A DNA stretch of 64,000 bases from JANXQG01 sp963804375 (GCA_963804375.1 CAWDQE010000011.1:62001-126000), one strand, 5' to 3'; shown: positions 45,848 to 56,059, counted from the first letter of the stretch. Numbers and translations: made by a program. Notes: generated by a model from the sequence alone, not told the origin.

Positions 45848-47531
45848 ATGCGAACCATCCCGCTATTCCTCCTCGCCGTCATCGCCATGCACAATTTGTC
45901 TGAAGCAAGCGCCGCGGCCGACGCGCCGCACAAACCGACCGATTATACCCAAGCGATCGCCAAGCTGGAAAAGGCCGTCCGCGAGGAACTGGCCGAGCAC
46001 GAACTGCACGGAATGTCCGTGGCCCTGGTGGATGACCAGAAGATCGTCTACGCGGCCGGATTCGGCAGCGTACAGCGCAACAGCATCCTCCGCGCCGGCT
46101 CGATCTCCAAGCTCTTCAACGCCCTGGCCGTCATGCAACAAGTCGAGCAGGGCAAGATCGACCTCGACGCGCCGATCCAGACCTACGGTCCGCAGTTCAA
46201 CGTCGTGGTCCCCTTCGAAAACGCTCCGCCCATCACGCTGCGGCAGCTCTTGTGCCATCGTTCGGGCATGATCCGCGAGTCGCCGGTGGGCGGTTATTTC
46301 GATCCGCGCCAACCGGGTCTGGCGGATACCGTGGCCTCGATCCGCAGTTGCGTGCTCGTCAACCCGCCCAATACGAAAACCCGCTACTCGAACATCGGGC
46401 CTTCGATCGCCGGCCAGATCATAGCCACAGTATCCGGCAGCGACTACGCCCGCTATCAACAGGAACACCTGCTTGGTCCGATGGGCATGACCAGCTCGTC
46501 GTTCGTTCTGGCGGGCATTCCGCGGCAGCGCCTCGCCGTGGCCTACATGCACGTGGCCGACGGTCATGGCGGGTTCGTCCAAGAGGAAGCCCCGGTCTTC
46601 GACCTGGGAACTACTCCCGCCGGCAACCTGTTTACCACGGCCGAAGACCTGGCCCGCATGGTGAGCGTGCTGGCCGCGGCAGGCCGTGCCGGCGACAGGC
46701 AAATCGTTTCGCCGGCCACGCTCGCCCAGATGTGGACGCCCCAGTTGACCAAGGACGATAGCGGTTTTGGGTTGGGCTTCATGGTGGGCAAGTTCCGCAA
46801 GCACAAGGCCATCTCTCACAACGGCGCGGTTTACGGTCATCAGCGCATCGCTCGTGTTCCTGCCCGAGTCCAAGATCGGCGTGGTGCTCCTCTGCAACGA
46901 GGACATCGTCAACGGCAACCTGGGCCGCTTGTCCAACCTGGCGCTTGGGCTGATGCTGGAAGCGAAACGCGGCGAACCGTTGCCCGCGCCGCCCCTGGTT
47001 CTTACGGTGCCGGCCGAGACCCTGACGCCTATTGCCGGCGAGTACGAATCGGCGGGCACCTGGGCGGAAATTGCGGTCAAGGCAGGCCGGCTCGCGGGCA
47101 AGCTCGCCGGTCAGCCGGTGCGATTCCTGCCGATTGGGCCGTTGGAATTTCTCGTCGATGGGCGCACGGCCGATCGTTCGGCGGTCACGTTCCAGCTCGA
47201 TGCGGCCGGAAAGGCATGCGCGTTCGTGACCGCTGCCGGGCAGAAGTTCCTCCGCGTCGATCCCGCCGCCGTCAGCGAGCCGTGCCCCTTGTGGAAGACC
47301 TATGTCGGCAGCTACGGGCCGAGGTTCATTCCCCTGGTGGTGTCGATCCGTCATGGCCATTTGTACGCGATGACCGAGAACCTTGCCGATTACCGTCTCA
47401 CGCCGCTCAACCGCAACGTCTTCGCCATGCCCGCGGGGTTGTATGCCGACGAGCATCTCGTGTTCCTTACCGGGCCGGACGGCAAGGCCTGGGGCGTGAA
47501 CCTGGCCAACATGACGCTGCCGCGGAATTAG
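45848..47531 (+). CDS. Serine beta-lactamase-like hydrolase (class C/DD-peptidase fold), frameshifted
   Basis: Start ATG 45848 (MRTIPLFLLAVIAM, a signal peptide). Catalytic SxxK: Ser85-Ile-Ser-Lys88 in RAGSISKLF; second motif YSN in TRYSNIG; third box HNG in ISHNGAVYG. About one extra base near 46840-46846 shifts the frame. The true continuation (SLVFLPESKIGVVLLCNEDI) is in another phase and ends at 47531 with a lipocalin-like/DUF3471-type C-terminal domain. The repaired protein would be about 560 aa. Probably a periplasmic esterase or peptidase; substrate unknown. Confidence 0.83.
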
Positions 47532-47568
47532 GGCGACGCGGAGGACCCGCGGAACCGGGAAACGCTGT

Positions 47569-48980
47569 TCAAAACTCCGCGCTCCCCGGCGTGCGCGGAT
47601 AGGGGATCACGTCGCGAATGTTGGCCATGCCGGTGATGAAGAGCAAGACCCGCTCGACCCCCAGGCCGAAACCGGAATGCGGCACCGTGCCGTAACGCCG
47701 CAGGTCGAGATACCACCAGTAACTCTCGGGATCGAGGCCCTGCTCCTTCATCCGCATCTCCAACACGTCCAGCCGCTCCTCGCGCTGGCTGCCGCCGATA
47801 ATCTCGCCCACCTTGGGCACGAGCACGTCCATCGCCCGCACCGTGCGGCCGTCGTCGTTCAGCCGCATGTAAAAGGGCTTGATCGTGCGGGGATAGTTGA
47901 AGAGAATCACCGGCGACTTGAAATGCTCCTCGGTCAAGTACCGCTCGTGCTCGGCCTGCAGATCGTGGCCCCACTCGACGGGGAACTCGAACTTTCGCCC
48001 CGAGGCCTTGAGGATTTCCACGGCGTCGCTATACGGCAGGCGGATGAAACTGCTTTCCAGAACGTGGTGCAACGTCTCGATCACGGTCTTGTCGATCCGC
48101 TCGCGGAAGAACTCCATGTCTTCCGCACATCGCGCAGGACGTCGCGGAAGATCCGCTTCAGGAACCGCTCGGCCAGGTCCATGTTGTCGGTCAGCTCGAA
48201 GAAAGCCGCCTCGGGCTCGACCATCCAGAACTCGGCCAGATGCCGGGCCGTGTTCGAGTTCTCGGCGCGGAAGGTGGGGCCGAACGTGTAACATTTGCCC
48301 AGGCCGCAGGCATAGGTCTCGGCTTCCAACTGCCCGCTAACCGTCAGATACGCCGGCCGCTGGAAGAAGTCTTTGGTGAAATCAACGTCCCATTCGGGCT
48401 TGTAGAGGCCCTCTTCCGGCAGGGGCGGGTTGCTTAGGTCGAGCGTCGTGACCTTGAACATCGCCCCGGCCCCTTCACAGTCGCTGGCCGTGATGACGGG
48501 CGTGTGGACGTAAAGGAAGCCTTCTTCCTGGAAGAAGTCGTGTATCGAGCGGCAGACGCTGTTGCGCACGCGGGCCATGGCGCCGAAAGTATTGGTCCGC
48601 GGCCGCAGGTGGGCCACCGTGCGGAGGAACTCGAAAGTGGCCCCCTTCTTCTGAATGGGGAACGAATCAGGATCGGCCCAGCCGTGGACGGTCACGCTGC
48701 GGGCCTCGACCTCGGTGGCCTGGCCCTTGCCCGGCGAGGCCTTGACAAGACCCTCGACGCTGACGCTGCAACCGACCGTGAGCCGCTTGACGTCCGACTC
48801 GTAGTTTGACAGAGTGCCGGGGGCCACGATCTGGATGTTGCCGAATGAGGAGCCGTCGTTGAGCTCCAGGAAGCTGAATCCGCCCTTCGAGTCGCGGCGG
48901 GTGCGGATCCAGCCTTGGAGGAGGATTTCCTGGCCGACCGATTCGGCCAAACGGGCTTGGGCGACGGAGAGTTTGTGCAT
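47569..48980 (-). CDS. asnS: Asparaginyl-tRNA synthetase, frameshifted
   Basis: Class II synthetase of about 470 aa starting MHKLSVAQARLAESVGQ (ATG 48980). Visible: the N-terminal OB fold (LLQGWIRTRRDSKGGFSF), motif 2 FRAENSNTARHLAEFWMVEPE, and motif 3 GFGLGVERVLLFITGM, all specific for AsnRS. One base is missing near 48127-48132 (GCGATGTGCGG where GCGATTGTGCGG is expected for RDCAEDMEFF). Because this enzyme is normally essential, the break most likely reflects a sequence error. It starts 4 nt after trxB. Confidence 0.93.
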
Positions 48981-48984
48981 GATG

Positions 48985-50031
48985 TCATTCCCCGTGTTCC
49001 GCCAGGAATCTTTCCGCATCCAGCGCCGCCATGCAGCCCGTGCCCGCGGCGGTGACGGCCTGGCGATAGTAGTCGTCGGCCACGTCGCCGGCGGCGAACA
49101 CGCCGGGCACGCTGGTGTAGGTCCGCATGGGCGTGGACCAGGCGATGTAGCCCTTGTCGGTCAGTTCCAACGCGCCTTGCAGGAAGGCCGTGTTGGGCGT
49201 GTGGCCGATGCCGAGGAAGAAACCGGAGATGGGCAGTTCCAGATCGGCTGCGCCGACGGTGCTCTTCAGGCGGACCCCGGTCACGCCTTCGCGGTCGTTG
49301 CCCAGCACTTCGTCGACGGTGCGGTTCCAGAGGATTTCGATCTTGGCATTGGCCTCGGCCCGTTCGGCCATGATCTTCGAGGCCCGCAGTTTGTCGCGGC
49401 GATGGACCAGGCAGACCTTGCTGGCGAACTTGGTCAGATAGGTGGCCTCTTCGACGGCCGAGTCGCCGCCGCCGATCACCGCCAGCGGCTTGTTGCGGAA
49501 CCGCGGCAGGGCCCCGTCGCAGACGGCACACCCGCTCACGCCGCGGTTCTTGTACTTCTCTTCCGACGGCAGGCCCAGGTAGTTGGCCCTCGCGCCGGTG
49601 GCTACGATCACCGCCTGGGCTTCATAGGTCTTGCCGTCCGCCGCGCTGAGGCGGAACGGCCGCCGACTGAAATCAACGCCCTTGATGTCATCCGTAATGA
49701 TCCGCGTACCGAAGTTGACCGCCTGCTGTCGCATCAGGTGGAGCAATTCGGGACCTTGGATGCCGTGCCTATTGTGCGGCGGCAACTCCAGGCGCTTTTC
49801 TTCTGGAAGAGCCGTGTCGAGATAGGTCCCCAGGTCGCCGGCCGGGAAACCGGGGTAGTTCTCGACTTCGGTCGTCAGGGCCAACTGACCCAGCGGCAGG
49901 GTGCCGGCCATTTTGTTCTCCGCCGTATCGGCCCCCTCGAATACCAGGGGGTGCAGTTCCGCGCGAGCGGCGTAGATGGCCGCAGTCCAGCCCGCCGGGC
50001 CGCTGCCGATGATGATCACTTTTTCAGGCAT
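48985..50031 (-). CDS. trxB: Thioredoxin-disulfide reductase
   Basis: 348 aa from ATG 50031 (MPEKVIIIGSGPAGWTAAIY). FAD-binding GSGPAG, the redox pair Cys168-Ala-Val-Cys171 in SGCAVCDGA, the NADPH-binding GGGDSAVEEA, and the C-terminal FAAGDVADDYYRQAVTAAG are all present. A roughly 15-residue insertion around EEKRLELPPHNRHG in the FAD domain is unlike E. coli TrxB. The enzyme reduces thioredoxin with NADPH. It overlaps nothing but is followed by asnS after 4 nt, so they form an operon. Confidence 0.94.
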   Translation of the reverse strand: MPEKVIIIGSGPAGWTAAIYAARAELHPLVFEGADTAENKMAGTLPLGQLALTTEVENYPGFPAGDLGTYLDTALPEEKRLELPPHNRHGIQGPELLHLMRQQAVNFGTRIITDDIKGVDFSRRPFRLSAADGKTYEAQAVIVATGARANYLGLPSEEKYKNRGVSGCAVCDGALPRFRNKPLAVIGGGDSAVEEATYLTKFASKVCLVHRRDKLRASKIMAERAEANAKIEILWNRTVDEVLGNDREGVTGVRLKSTVGAADLELPISGFFLGIGHTPNTAFLQGALELTDKGYIAWSTPMRTYTSVPGVFAAGDVADDYYRQAVTAAGTGCMAALDAERFLAEHGE

Positions 50032-50318
50032 GAATTCGATTCCACTTAGGGGGATTTGAATCACAACATTATAGCGCCCTTAAGGCCTGCGCCTACACCC
50101 TTCAGAATCTGCATCTCGTACATGCCGAAGACGCATTCAGGGGACAAACTGAACCGGCAGGCTCAACGTCCGTAATGTAGTGTCTCGGCCTGCGGTGGGG
50201 TAGTAGCCCACTTGCCGCGAACCGAATGCCCCACCAGTTGCTGGGTGCCGTTCGTAGACGCTATAATGAGGTGTTATCCATTTGTTCCTCATCGTCCCCG
50301 ACCAACGGCGAGAGAAGC

Positions 50319-50465
50319 ATGCCCGTTCATGATTGGACCCGTGTTGTACCCGGCATTTTTCACGCATTCCACCACGGGTGGATTGAGGAAATCCGTCGGG
50401 ATTTGAACCGAGGGATCTTGCCGCCGCGAAGTTGCGCGCTGCCGGAGCAGATGGCCTTCCTATGA
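50319..50465 (+). pseudogene. DUF4058 N-terminal fragment
   Basis: 48 aa (MPVHDWTRVVPGIFHAFHHG, then WIEEIRRDLNRGILPP). This matches the conserved start of DUF4058-type proteins, which are normally about 200-260 aa, so it is a truncated relic or a mini-gene. Its TGA overlaps the cstA ATG (ATGA at 50462-50465). It could thus act as a leader that couples translation into cstA. Confidence 0.6.
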
Positions 50466-52447
50466 ACTCGCTATGGTCGGAAATCACGGCGTTCCTGCAT
50501 TGGGTAGCGGTGCGCATTGGCGTGTACCCCGTCACGAACTCGCTTTGGCTGGTAATCACGGCCCTGGCGGCCTTTTCGGTGGCGTATAGGTTTTACGGTG
50601 CCTTCCTGGCCGCCCGCGTGGCCGTTCTGAACGACAATGCGGTCACGCCCGCGCACCGGCTGCGCGACGACATCGACTACCAGCCCACGCGGCGGCTGGT
50701 GCTGTTTGGCGTCCACTTCTCCGCGATCGCCGGGCCGGGGCCGTTGATCGGCCCGGTGCTGGCCGCCCAATGGGGATTTCTTCCGGGCTTCACCTGGATC
50801 GTCGTCGGCGCATGCCTGGCAGGCGGCGTCCACGACTTCATCGTGCTGGTGGCCTCGGTCCGCAGCAACGGCCTGTCGCTACCGAAAATCGCGCGCAATC
50901 TCCTCGGTCCCATTGCCGGCGCCGCCACGACGATCGCCACGCTCTTTATTGTCGTGGCCACCCTGGCCGGCGTGGCGATGGTGGTCGTCAATACCCTAAG
51001 CGAAAGCGCATGGGGCATGTTCACGATCATCGCCACCATCCCGGCGGCGCTCGTGACGGGATTCTGGATGTACAAGATCCGCCCTGGCCGCGTGGGCGAG
51101 GCCTCGATCATCGGCATCGTCCTGGTGTTTCTGGCGGTGATTTTCGGCAAGCTGTTCGATGATTCCGCGCTCCGCGAGCTGCTGGTTCTCAAGGAGTGGC
51201 AGTTGTCGATCATCCTGCCGGTCTATGCAGCCATCGCATCGATCCTGCCGGTCTGGGTGCTGTTGGCTCCGCGGGGCTATCTGAGCTCGTACATGAAAGT
51301 CGGCGTCATCGTCCTGCTGGCCGGCGGCATCCTGGCGGCCTATCCCCTGCTGAAGATGCCGGCCTTGACCCCGTACATCCACGGCGGCGGACCCGTGGTC
51401 TCGGGCAGCGTCTGGCCCTTCGTGACGATCGTGATCATGTGCGGCGCACTGTCGGGTTTCCACGCCCTGATCGCCTCGGGCACGACGCCCAAGATGGTCA
51501 ACAAGGAAACCGACATGCGCTCCATCGGCTACGGCGCCATGCTCGTCGAAGGCATGGTTTCCGTCACGGCCTTGATTGCCGCCTGCGCCCTGGAGCCGGG
51601 CGACTATTTCAAGATCAATACCAAAGCGGAGAAGTATGCGGCCCTGGTCGCGGAGGCCAAGGCGGAAGACCAGTGGATGCTGCATCCCGTGCAATTCGAC
51701 GAATTGAAGGAGGATGCCGGCATGAAAGAGGAACTATCCGGCCGCACGGCTGGGGCGGTGACGCTGGCCTTGGGGATGGCCAAGATCCTCTCCGACCTGC
51801 CCGGCATGAAACCGCTGATGGCCTACCTCTATCATTTCCTCATCATGTTCGAGGTCCTGTTCATCCTGACCTTGCTGGAGACGGGGGCCCGCGTCGCGCG
51901 TTTCATCGTGGAGGAAGCCGTCAGGCAATTCCGGCCGGACGCCTCGGGCGTCCACAAGACCTCCTGGTCGATGAATATTGCGACGAGCGCGGCCGTCTGC
52001 TTCTGCTGGGGCTATCTGCTTTATACGGGCAACATCGACCGGCTCTGGCGGATGATGGGGATTGCCAACCAGCTTCTGGCCGTGATCGGCCTGGCCGTGG
52101 GCACGACCTATCTGCTTCTCCACGCACCCAAGCGGGCGTACGCCCTCTGCACGGCGATACCATTCGCGCTGGTGGTGGCAAGCGTCTTCGCGGCCGGCAC
52201 GCTGAGCATCGGCATGTGGTGGCAGGAAATCGGCTTGCTGACTCAGCGCTTGGCAAGCCCGAATCTGTCGGCGGCAGCGGCGGAAGACCTCTGCCGGCAG
52301 ATCTTTACGGTGAAACTGACATGTGTCATGGCCGCCGCCATGCTGGCGCTATCGGCAGTCGTCGTTGTCGATTCCTTGCGGCGTTGGGTTGTGTTGCTCC
52401 GCTCGCCGTCAATCCAGCCGGTGGAACTGGCGGGAAAAGTGGCCTGA
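50462..52447 (+). CDS. cstA: Carbon starvation protein A (peptide/pyruvate transporter)
   Basis: 661 aa from ATG 50462. Polytopic membrane protein with the CstA signature: FGVHFSAIAGPGPLIGPVLAAQWGF, GACLAGGVHDFIVLVASVRS, SGFHALIASGTTPKM and NIATSAAVCFCWGYLLYTG. CstA proteins take up peptides or pyruvate under carbon limitation. A longer reading from 50432 would run through the DUF4058 remnant. Followed by the MITE-like copy B. Confidence 0.93.
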   Translation: MNSLWSEITAFLHWVAVRIGVYPVTNSLWLVITALAAFSVAYRFYGAFLAARVAVLNDNAVTPAHRLRDDIDYQPTRRLVLFGVHFSAIAGPGPLIGPVLAAQWGFLPGFTWIVVGACLAGGVHDFIVLVASVRSNGLSLPKIARNLLGPIAGAATTIATLFIVVATLAGVAMVVVNTLSESAWGMFTIIATIPAALVTGFWMYKIRPGRVGEASIIGIVLVFLAVIFGKLFDDSALRELLVLKEWQLSIILPVYAAIASILPVWVLLAPRGYLSSYMKVGVIVLLAGGILAAYPLLKMPALTPYIHGGGPVVSGSVWPFVTIVIMCGALSGFHALIASGTTPKMVNKETDMRSIGYGAMLVEGMVSVTALIAACALEPGDYFKINTKAEKYAALVAEAKAEDQWMLHPVQFDELKEDAGMKEELSGRTAGAVTLALGMAKILSDLPGMKPLMAYLYHFLIMFEVLFILTLLETGARVARFIVEEAVRQFRPDASGVHKTSWSMNIATSAAVCFCWGYLLYTGNIDRLWRMMGIANQLLAVIGLAVGTTYLLLHAPKRAYALCTAIPFALVVASVFAAGTLSIGMWWQEIGLLTQRLASPNLSAAAAEDLCRQIFTVKLTCVMAAAMLALSAVVVVDSLRRWVVLLRSPSIQPVELAGKVA

Positions 52448-52536
52448 CCGGCGACAGAATTGTCATTCGCCGGCATGAATTGACCAAACACAACGACGCC
52501 TGTTAGAATTCTCGAATCAGTTTTCCTGAGATACCT

Positions 52537-52754
52537 CAAACTGTGAACGCCACCACCGGGCTTGCCCGGTGGAGCGATGACTGATCAGCCAAACCGAGGG
52601 CATTTCCGCATATTTCGCGATTGCCACTGCCGCCGCCCGGCCCTCCGGGCCGGGCGGCGGCAGTGGCAATCGCGAAGGAGTTGTGATGCGATGTTATAGC
52701 TGATCGGTCATCGTTCCACCGACACGGGGTCGGTGGGGACGTTGATCGTTCGAG
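52537..52754. repeat. MITE-like element, copy B, with 30-bp perfect palindrome
   Basis: The left end CAAACTGTGAACG (52537) and the diverged right end (GGGGACGTTGATCGTTCGAGG) correspond to copy A in opposite orientation. The string CCGACACGGGGTCGGTGGGGACG matches copy A's left arm in reverse complement. The centre carries an insertion with perfect 30-nt arms (52614-52643 and 52647-52676, CGGCGGCAGTGGCAATCGCG type) and a 3-nt loop. It lies directly upstream of the transporter and contributes its ribosome-binding site edge (GAGGAG). Confidence 0.82.
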
Positions 52755-52768
52755 GAGATAACGAATCC

Positions 52769-54677
52769 GTGAGGCCCCCTGTGAATTGGAAGAACATCTT
52801 CGCCCGGAAGGACCTGGAAGCGCTGCTGGCCGAGGCGGCCGGCGAACATCGCCTGCACCGCGTGCTGGGCCCCTGGTCGCTGACGGCGCTGGGGGTGGGC
52901 TGCATTATCGGCGCGGGCATTTTCGTCATGACCGGGCGGGCGGCGGCGCTCGAAGCCGGTCCGGCGGTGGTCATTTCGTACGGCATCGCCGGTTTCGGCT
53001 GCGCGATGGCCGCGCTGTGCTATGCCGAATTCGCCGCCATGGCGCCCGTGGCCGGCAGCGCCTATACCTACGCCTACACAACACTCGGCGAAGTCTTCGC
53101 CTGGATCATCGGCTGGGACTTGATCCTCGAATATGCCATGGGCTGCGCCACGGTGGCCTCGGGGTGGACCAAATACTTCAACAAATTATTGGAGGCTTTT
53201 GGCAGTCATCCCTTGCCCGATGCAATTTCCAAGGATCCCTTCAGCGGCGGCATCCTCAATCTGCCGTCGGTGCTGATTATGGCGGCCATCACGACCGTTC
53301 TGGTGATCGGCATCCGCGAAAGCTGCGCGGACCAACGCCACGCTCGTGGCGATCAAGCTCGCCGTGGTGATTTTTGTGATCCTGGCCGGAATCGCCTACG
53401 TGAACCCGGCGAATTGGACGGGGATTCCCGTCGCCCAGCGGCGATTCAAGCAAGAGCACGAGGTCATTCCCGAAGTCGTTAAGAAATACCTCAAGGACCA
53501 CGATGACGACTCGAAAGATCGCATTGCCGACGTCCGCAGCGAGGTGAACGCCGCCTATCGCGTCCAGCGAAAGAAGCAAGAGGTCGACGGGGTCACGCAG
53601 GACGGAGGCGACGCGGTTAAAGCCCGTGAAGAACTGGCCATCTTGACTGCCTCGGTCGAGCCGCATCTCGCCAAGACCGACGCGGAGCGGAAGGCAGTGG
53701 CAGAGATCATCGAGGAAATCCAAAAGGATCCGGACAAGAAGGAAGCGAAGGCGGAAGTCAAGTCGTGGGGGATTCTCGGCGTGCTGGGGCTCGACCGCTG
53801 GCTGGTCCCCATCGACGACGCCACGCGCAGCCCTTTCATGCCCTACGGCCTGTCGGGAATCATGCTCGGCGCGGCGATCGTGTTCTTCGCCTTCATCGGC
53901 TTCGACTCGATCTCGACGCATGCCGAAGAGGCCAGGAATCCGCAACGCGACGTTCCGGTAGGCATTCTCACGTCGCTGAGCATCTGCACCTTGCTCTACA
54001 TCGTGGTCGCGGCCGTCGTCACCGGCATGGTTCCCTACCCGGAAATCGACACCGATGCTCCCATCGCCAGCGCCTTTCAGCAGCAGCAGGGCGCCCAGCC
54101 GAACAATTGGCTGCGCTTCTCGCAGGGCTTGATCGCCGCGGGAGGGCTGGCCGGCATGACGAGCGTGCTCTTGGTGCTCTTCTTGAGCCAGGCGCGGGTT
54201 TTCATGGCCATGTCGCGCGACGGCCTGTTGCCGCAGATTTTCGGCAAGATCCACGAACGCTTCGGAACGCCCTATGTCGCGACGCTGCTGACGGGCCTTG
54301 TGATTTGCTTGACGGCCGCCTTAACTCCCATTGACAAACTGGAGGAGATGGTCAACATCGGCACGCTCTTGGCCTTTGTGATGGTCTGCGCGGCGGTGTT
54401 CATCCTGCGTCTCCAGCGGCCGGCGGTCAAACGTCCCTTCCGCTGCCCTTGGATCTACCTCGTCGCACCGCTGGGCATCCTCGTCAACGTCATGATGATG
54501 CTCTTCCTGCCGGTCGACTCTTGGCTGCGGCTGGTGGGCTGGCTCCTTGTCGGCTTCGTGATCTACTTCCTCTACAGCGTCCGCCACAGCCACCTGGCCA
54601 AGCACTTGATGCTGGAAATTCGCATGCCGCGCAAGGAAGTCACCGGCACGCAATTCGATCCGGAAGTGGTGGAGTAG
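52769..54677 (+). CDS. APC-family amino acid transporter with large soluble insertion, frameshifted
   Basis: Start GTG 52769, with GAGGAG 11 nt upstream; GTG 52781 is an alternative. The N-terminus NWKNIFARKDLEALLAEA and TALGVGCIIGAGIFVMTG are those of cationic amino acid transporters. One extra base near 53321-53330 (GAAAGCTGCGCGG) breaks the frame between GIRES and ARTNATLVAIK. After TM5 there is an extra soluble stretch of about 110 residues, rich in Lys, Asp and Glu, before the next TM (LSGIMLGAAIVFFAFIGFD), which is unusual for the family. The repaired protein is about 635 aa. Confidence 0.85.
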
Positions 54678-55098
54678 ATCGGCGCGGAAAGTCATTCGGG
54701 CCGAAGGCCCAGCAGCGACCAATGCCGACCATGAGTACATGGTGCCCTTCGCGGGCTGAGCTGCCGCCCTTACGGGGCGACCGAGTGACAGAAGCGGATT
54801 GCCAAGCTGTCGCGCCCCGAGCTTCGGGAATCGGTTTCGCCCGCGTTCTTCGTTTGCCGTCCGAAAGGCGATCGTACGGGAGTTCCCGCCCCCATCTTCA
54901 CCCACAATCAAGACGCCGATGAAAACCGCGGTGAACCCGCCCATTGTAAAGTTCTCTGGCGGAGAAGATGGGAGATCGGGGTGGTTTCGTGGCTGGACCT
55001 TTCGTGTGAGTGCCGGTGAAGTGCTTGCTAGCGGTGCTGTCAACGGCGGATCTGCACCGCAAGATTTGGACAGTCGTGCTTACCGGACCATTTGTCGG
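54678..55098. other. Intergenic region with dispersed 22-nt repeat
   Basis: 421 nt between the convergent transporter and RND-like genes. It holds the 22-nt palindromic string at 54726-54747, identical to 38675-38696, flanked by GC-rich sequence. Frames crossing it look like antisense noise. No RNA gene seen. Confidence 0.45.
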
Positions 55099-55803
55099 CT
55101 ACCGGCCAGATCCTTTCGGCGGCGATTCCGATTGCCCCGGCGGAAATTGCCAGACCACGTGACTCGGTTGCTGCACAATTCTGATCTCGGCGATATCGCC
55201 AAGGCGGATCTTGCGGCCGTGGGGCCAGGAATCCACGTCGAGGACAACCGCTTGCAAGCGCCGCACACCTTCCTTTGTGGGCGGAGCCTTGCCTTGCGAC
55301 TGAACCGCCTTGGAAATCGCTTCTACGGACACGCCGTTCTGGGCCATCTTCGTGCGGTCCAGGTCAATCGACAAAGCGTCGACGAGCTTGCTTTCCACCT
55401 GCGGAACATTGGCTCCGCGATCGAGAAGCTTCACCTCTTCTACGGCCGTCCCAGAAGGCAAGTCTCCTACGGAAACCCCGCGAACTTGGTCCAGGAACTT
55501 ATTGGATTCGACGCCCCGCGCTACAAAGTAGAATTCGCACCGTTCTTCGCTGCTGATCGCGACCACTTCTTCGAAGGGGAGCGTCATCGCCGCCATGCGG
55601 TAGGGTTGTGACACAAAATCCTCCGCCTCCGCCGCGGAATAGCCCGGACAACTGATGACCACCCTTACGATATAGCGTCGCCGCTGCCGCTCCCACCGCA
55701 CCGCCAGCCAACTGCAAACAAGCGACACGGCCAGCATCAACAGCAGCAAAGTCCGCAAGCGGTATTGATACCAACGCAGTTTTGGGGCCGGCGCGTACAC
55801 CAT
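55099..55803 (-). CDS. RND-porter-like protein with planctomycete membrane anchor
   Basis: 234 aa from the ATG at 55803 (MVYAPAPKLRWYQYR); the frame is open upstream to 56436, but that part is the antisense of the TPR gene. The LRTLLLLMLAVSLVCSWLAV anchor is followed by a soluble domain. CPGYSAAEAEDFVSQPYRMAAM, EEVVAISSEERCEFYF and VRGVSVGDLPSG resemble the porter (PN/PC) subdomains of AcrB-type pumps. Only one TM segment is present, so it cannot be a pump by itself. Possibly a degenerate or repurposed RND domain. Confidence 0.6.
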   Translation of the reverse strand: MVYAPAPKLRWYQYRLRTLLLLMLAVSLVCSWLAVRWERQRRRYIVRVVISCPGYSAAEAEDFVSQPYRMAAMTLPFEEVVAISSEERCEFYFVARGVESNKFLDQVRGVSVGDLPSGTAVEEVKLLDRGANVPQVESKLVDALSIDLDRTKMAQNGVSVEAISKAVQSQGKAPPTKEGVRRLQAVVLDVDSWPHGRKIRLGDIAEIRIVQQPSHVVWQFPPGQSESPPKGSGR

Positions 55804-56059
55804 GGTCGCTATTATATCGCGACTGGGTGCCGTGCCGCTACCAGTCGTGGCCACACCGGCGGCATCGGAGAATCGAGGAGCCGGGCCGGCGTCACTCAGA
55901 ACGACCTGGCGCGGCACCTGGAGTCTGATGCCCCGCACCGCGCCATCGGGCCCCGTGCTACCGTGCTCGCCGTTTGCCTGTGCGGAGGATGAGGTTCGCG
56001 GGGGGCGGCAGCGCTGGTTACGGACATCGTGAGCGCCACAGCCGTGATTCCCCTGTCGT

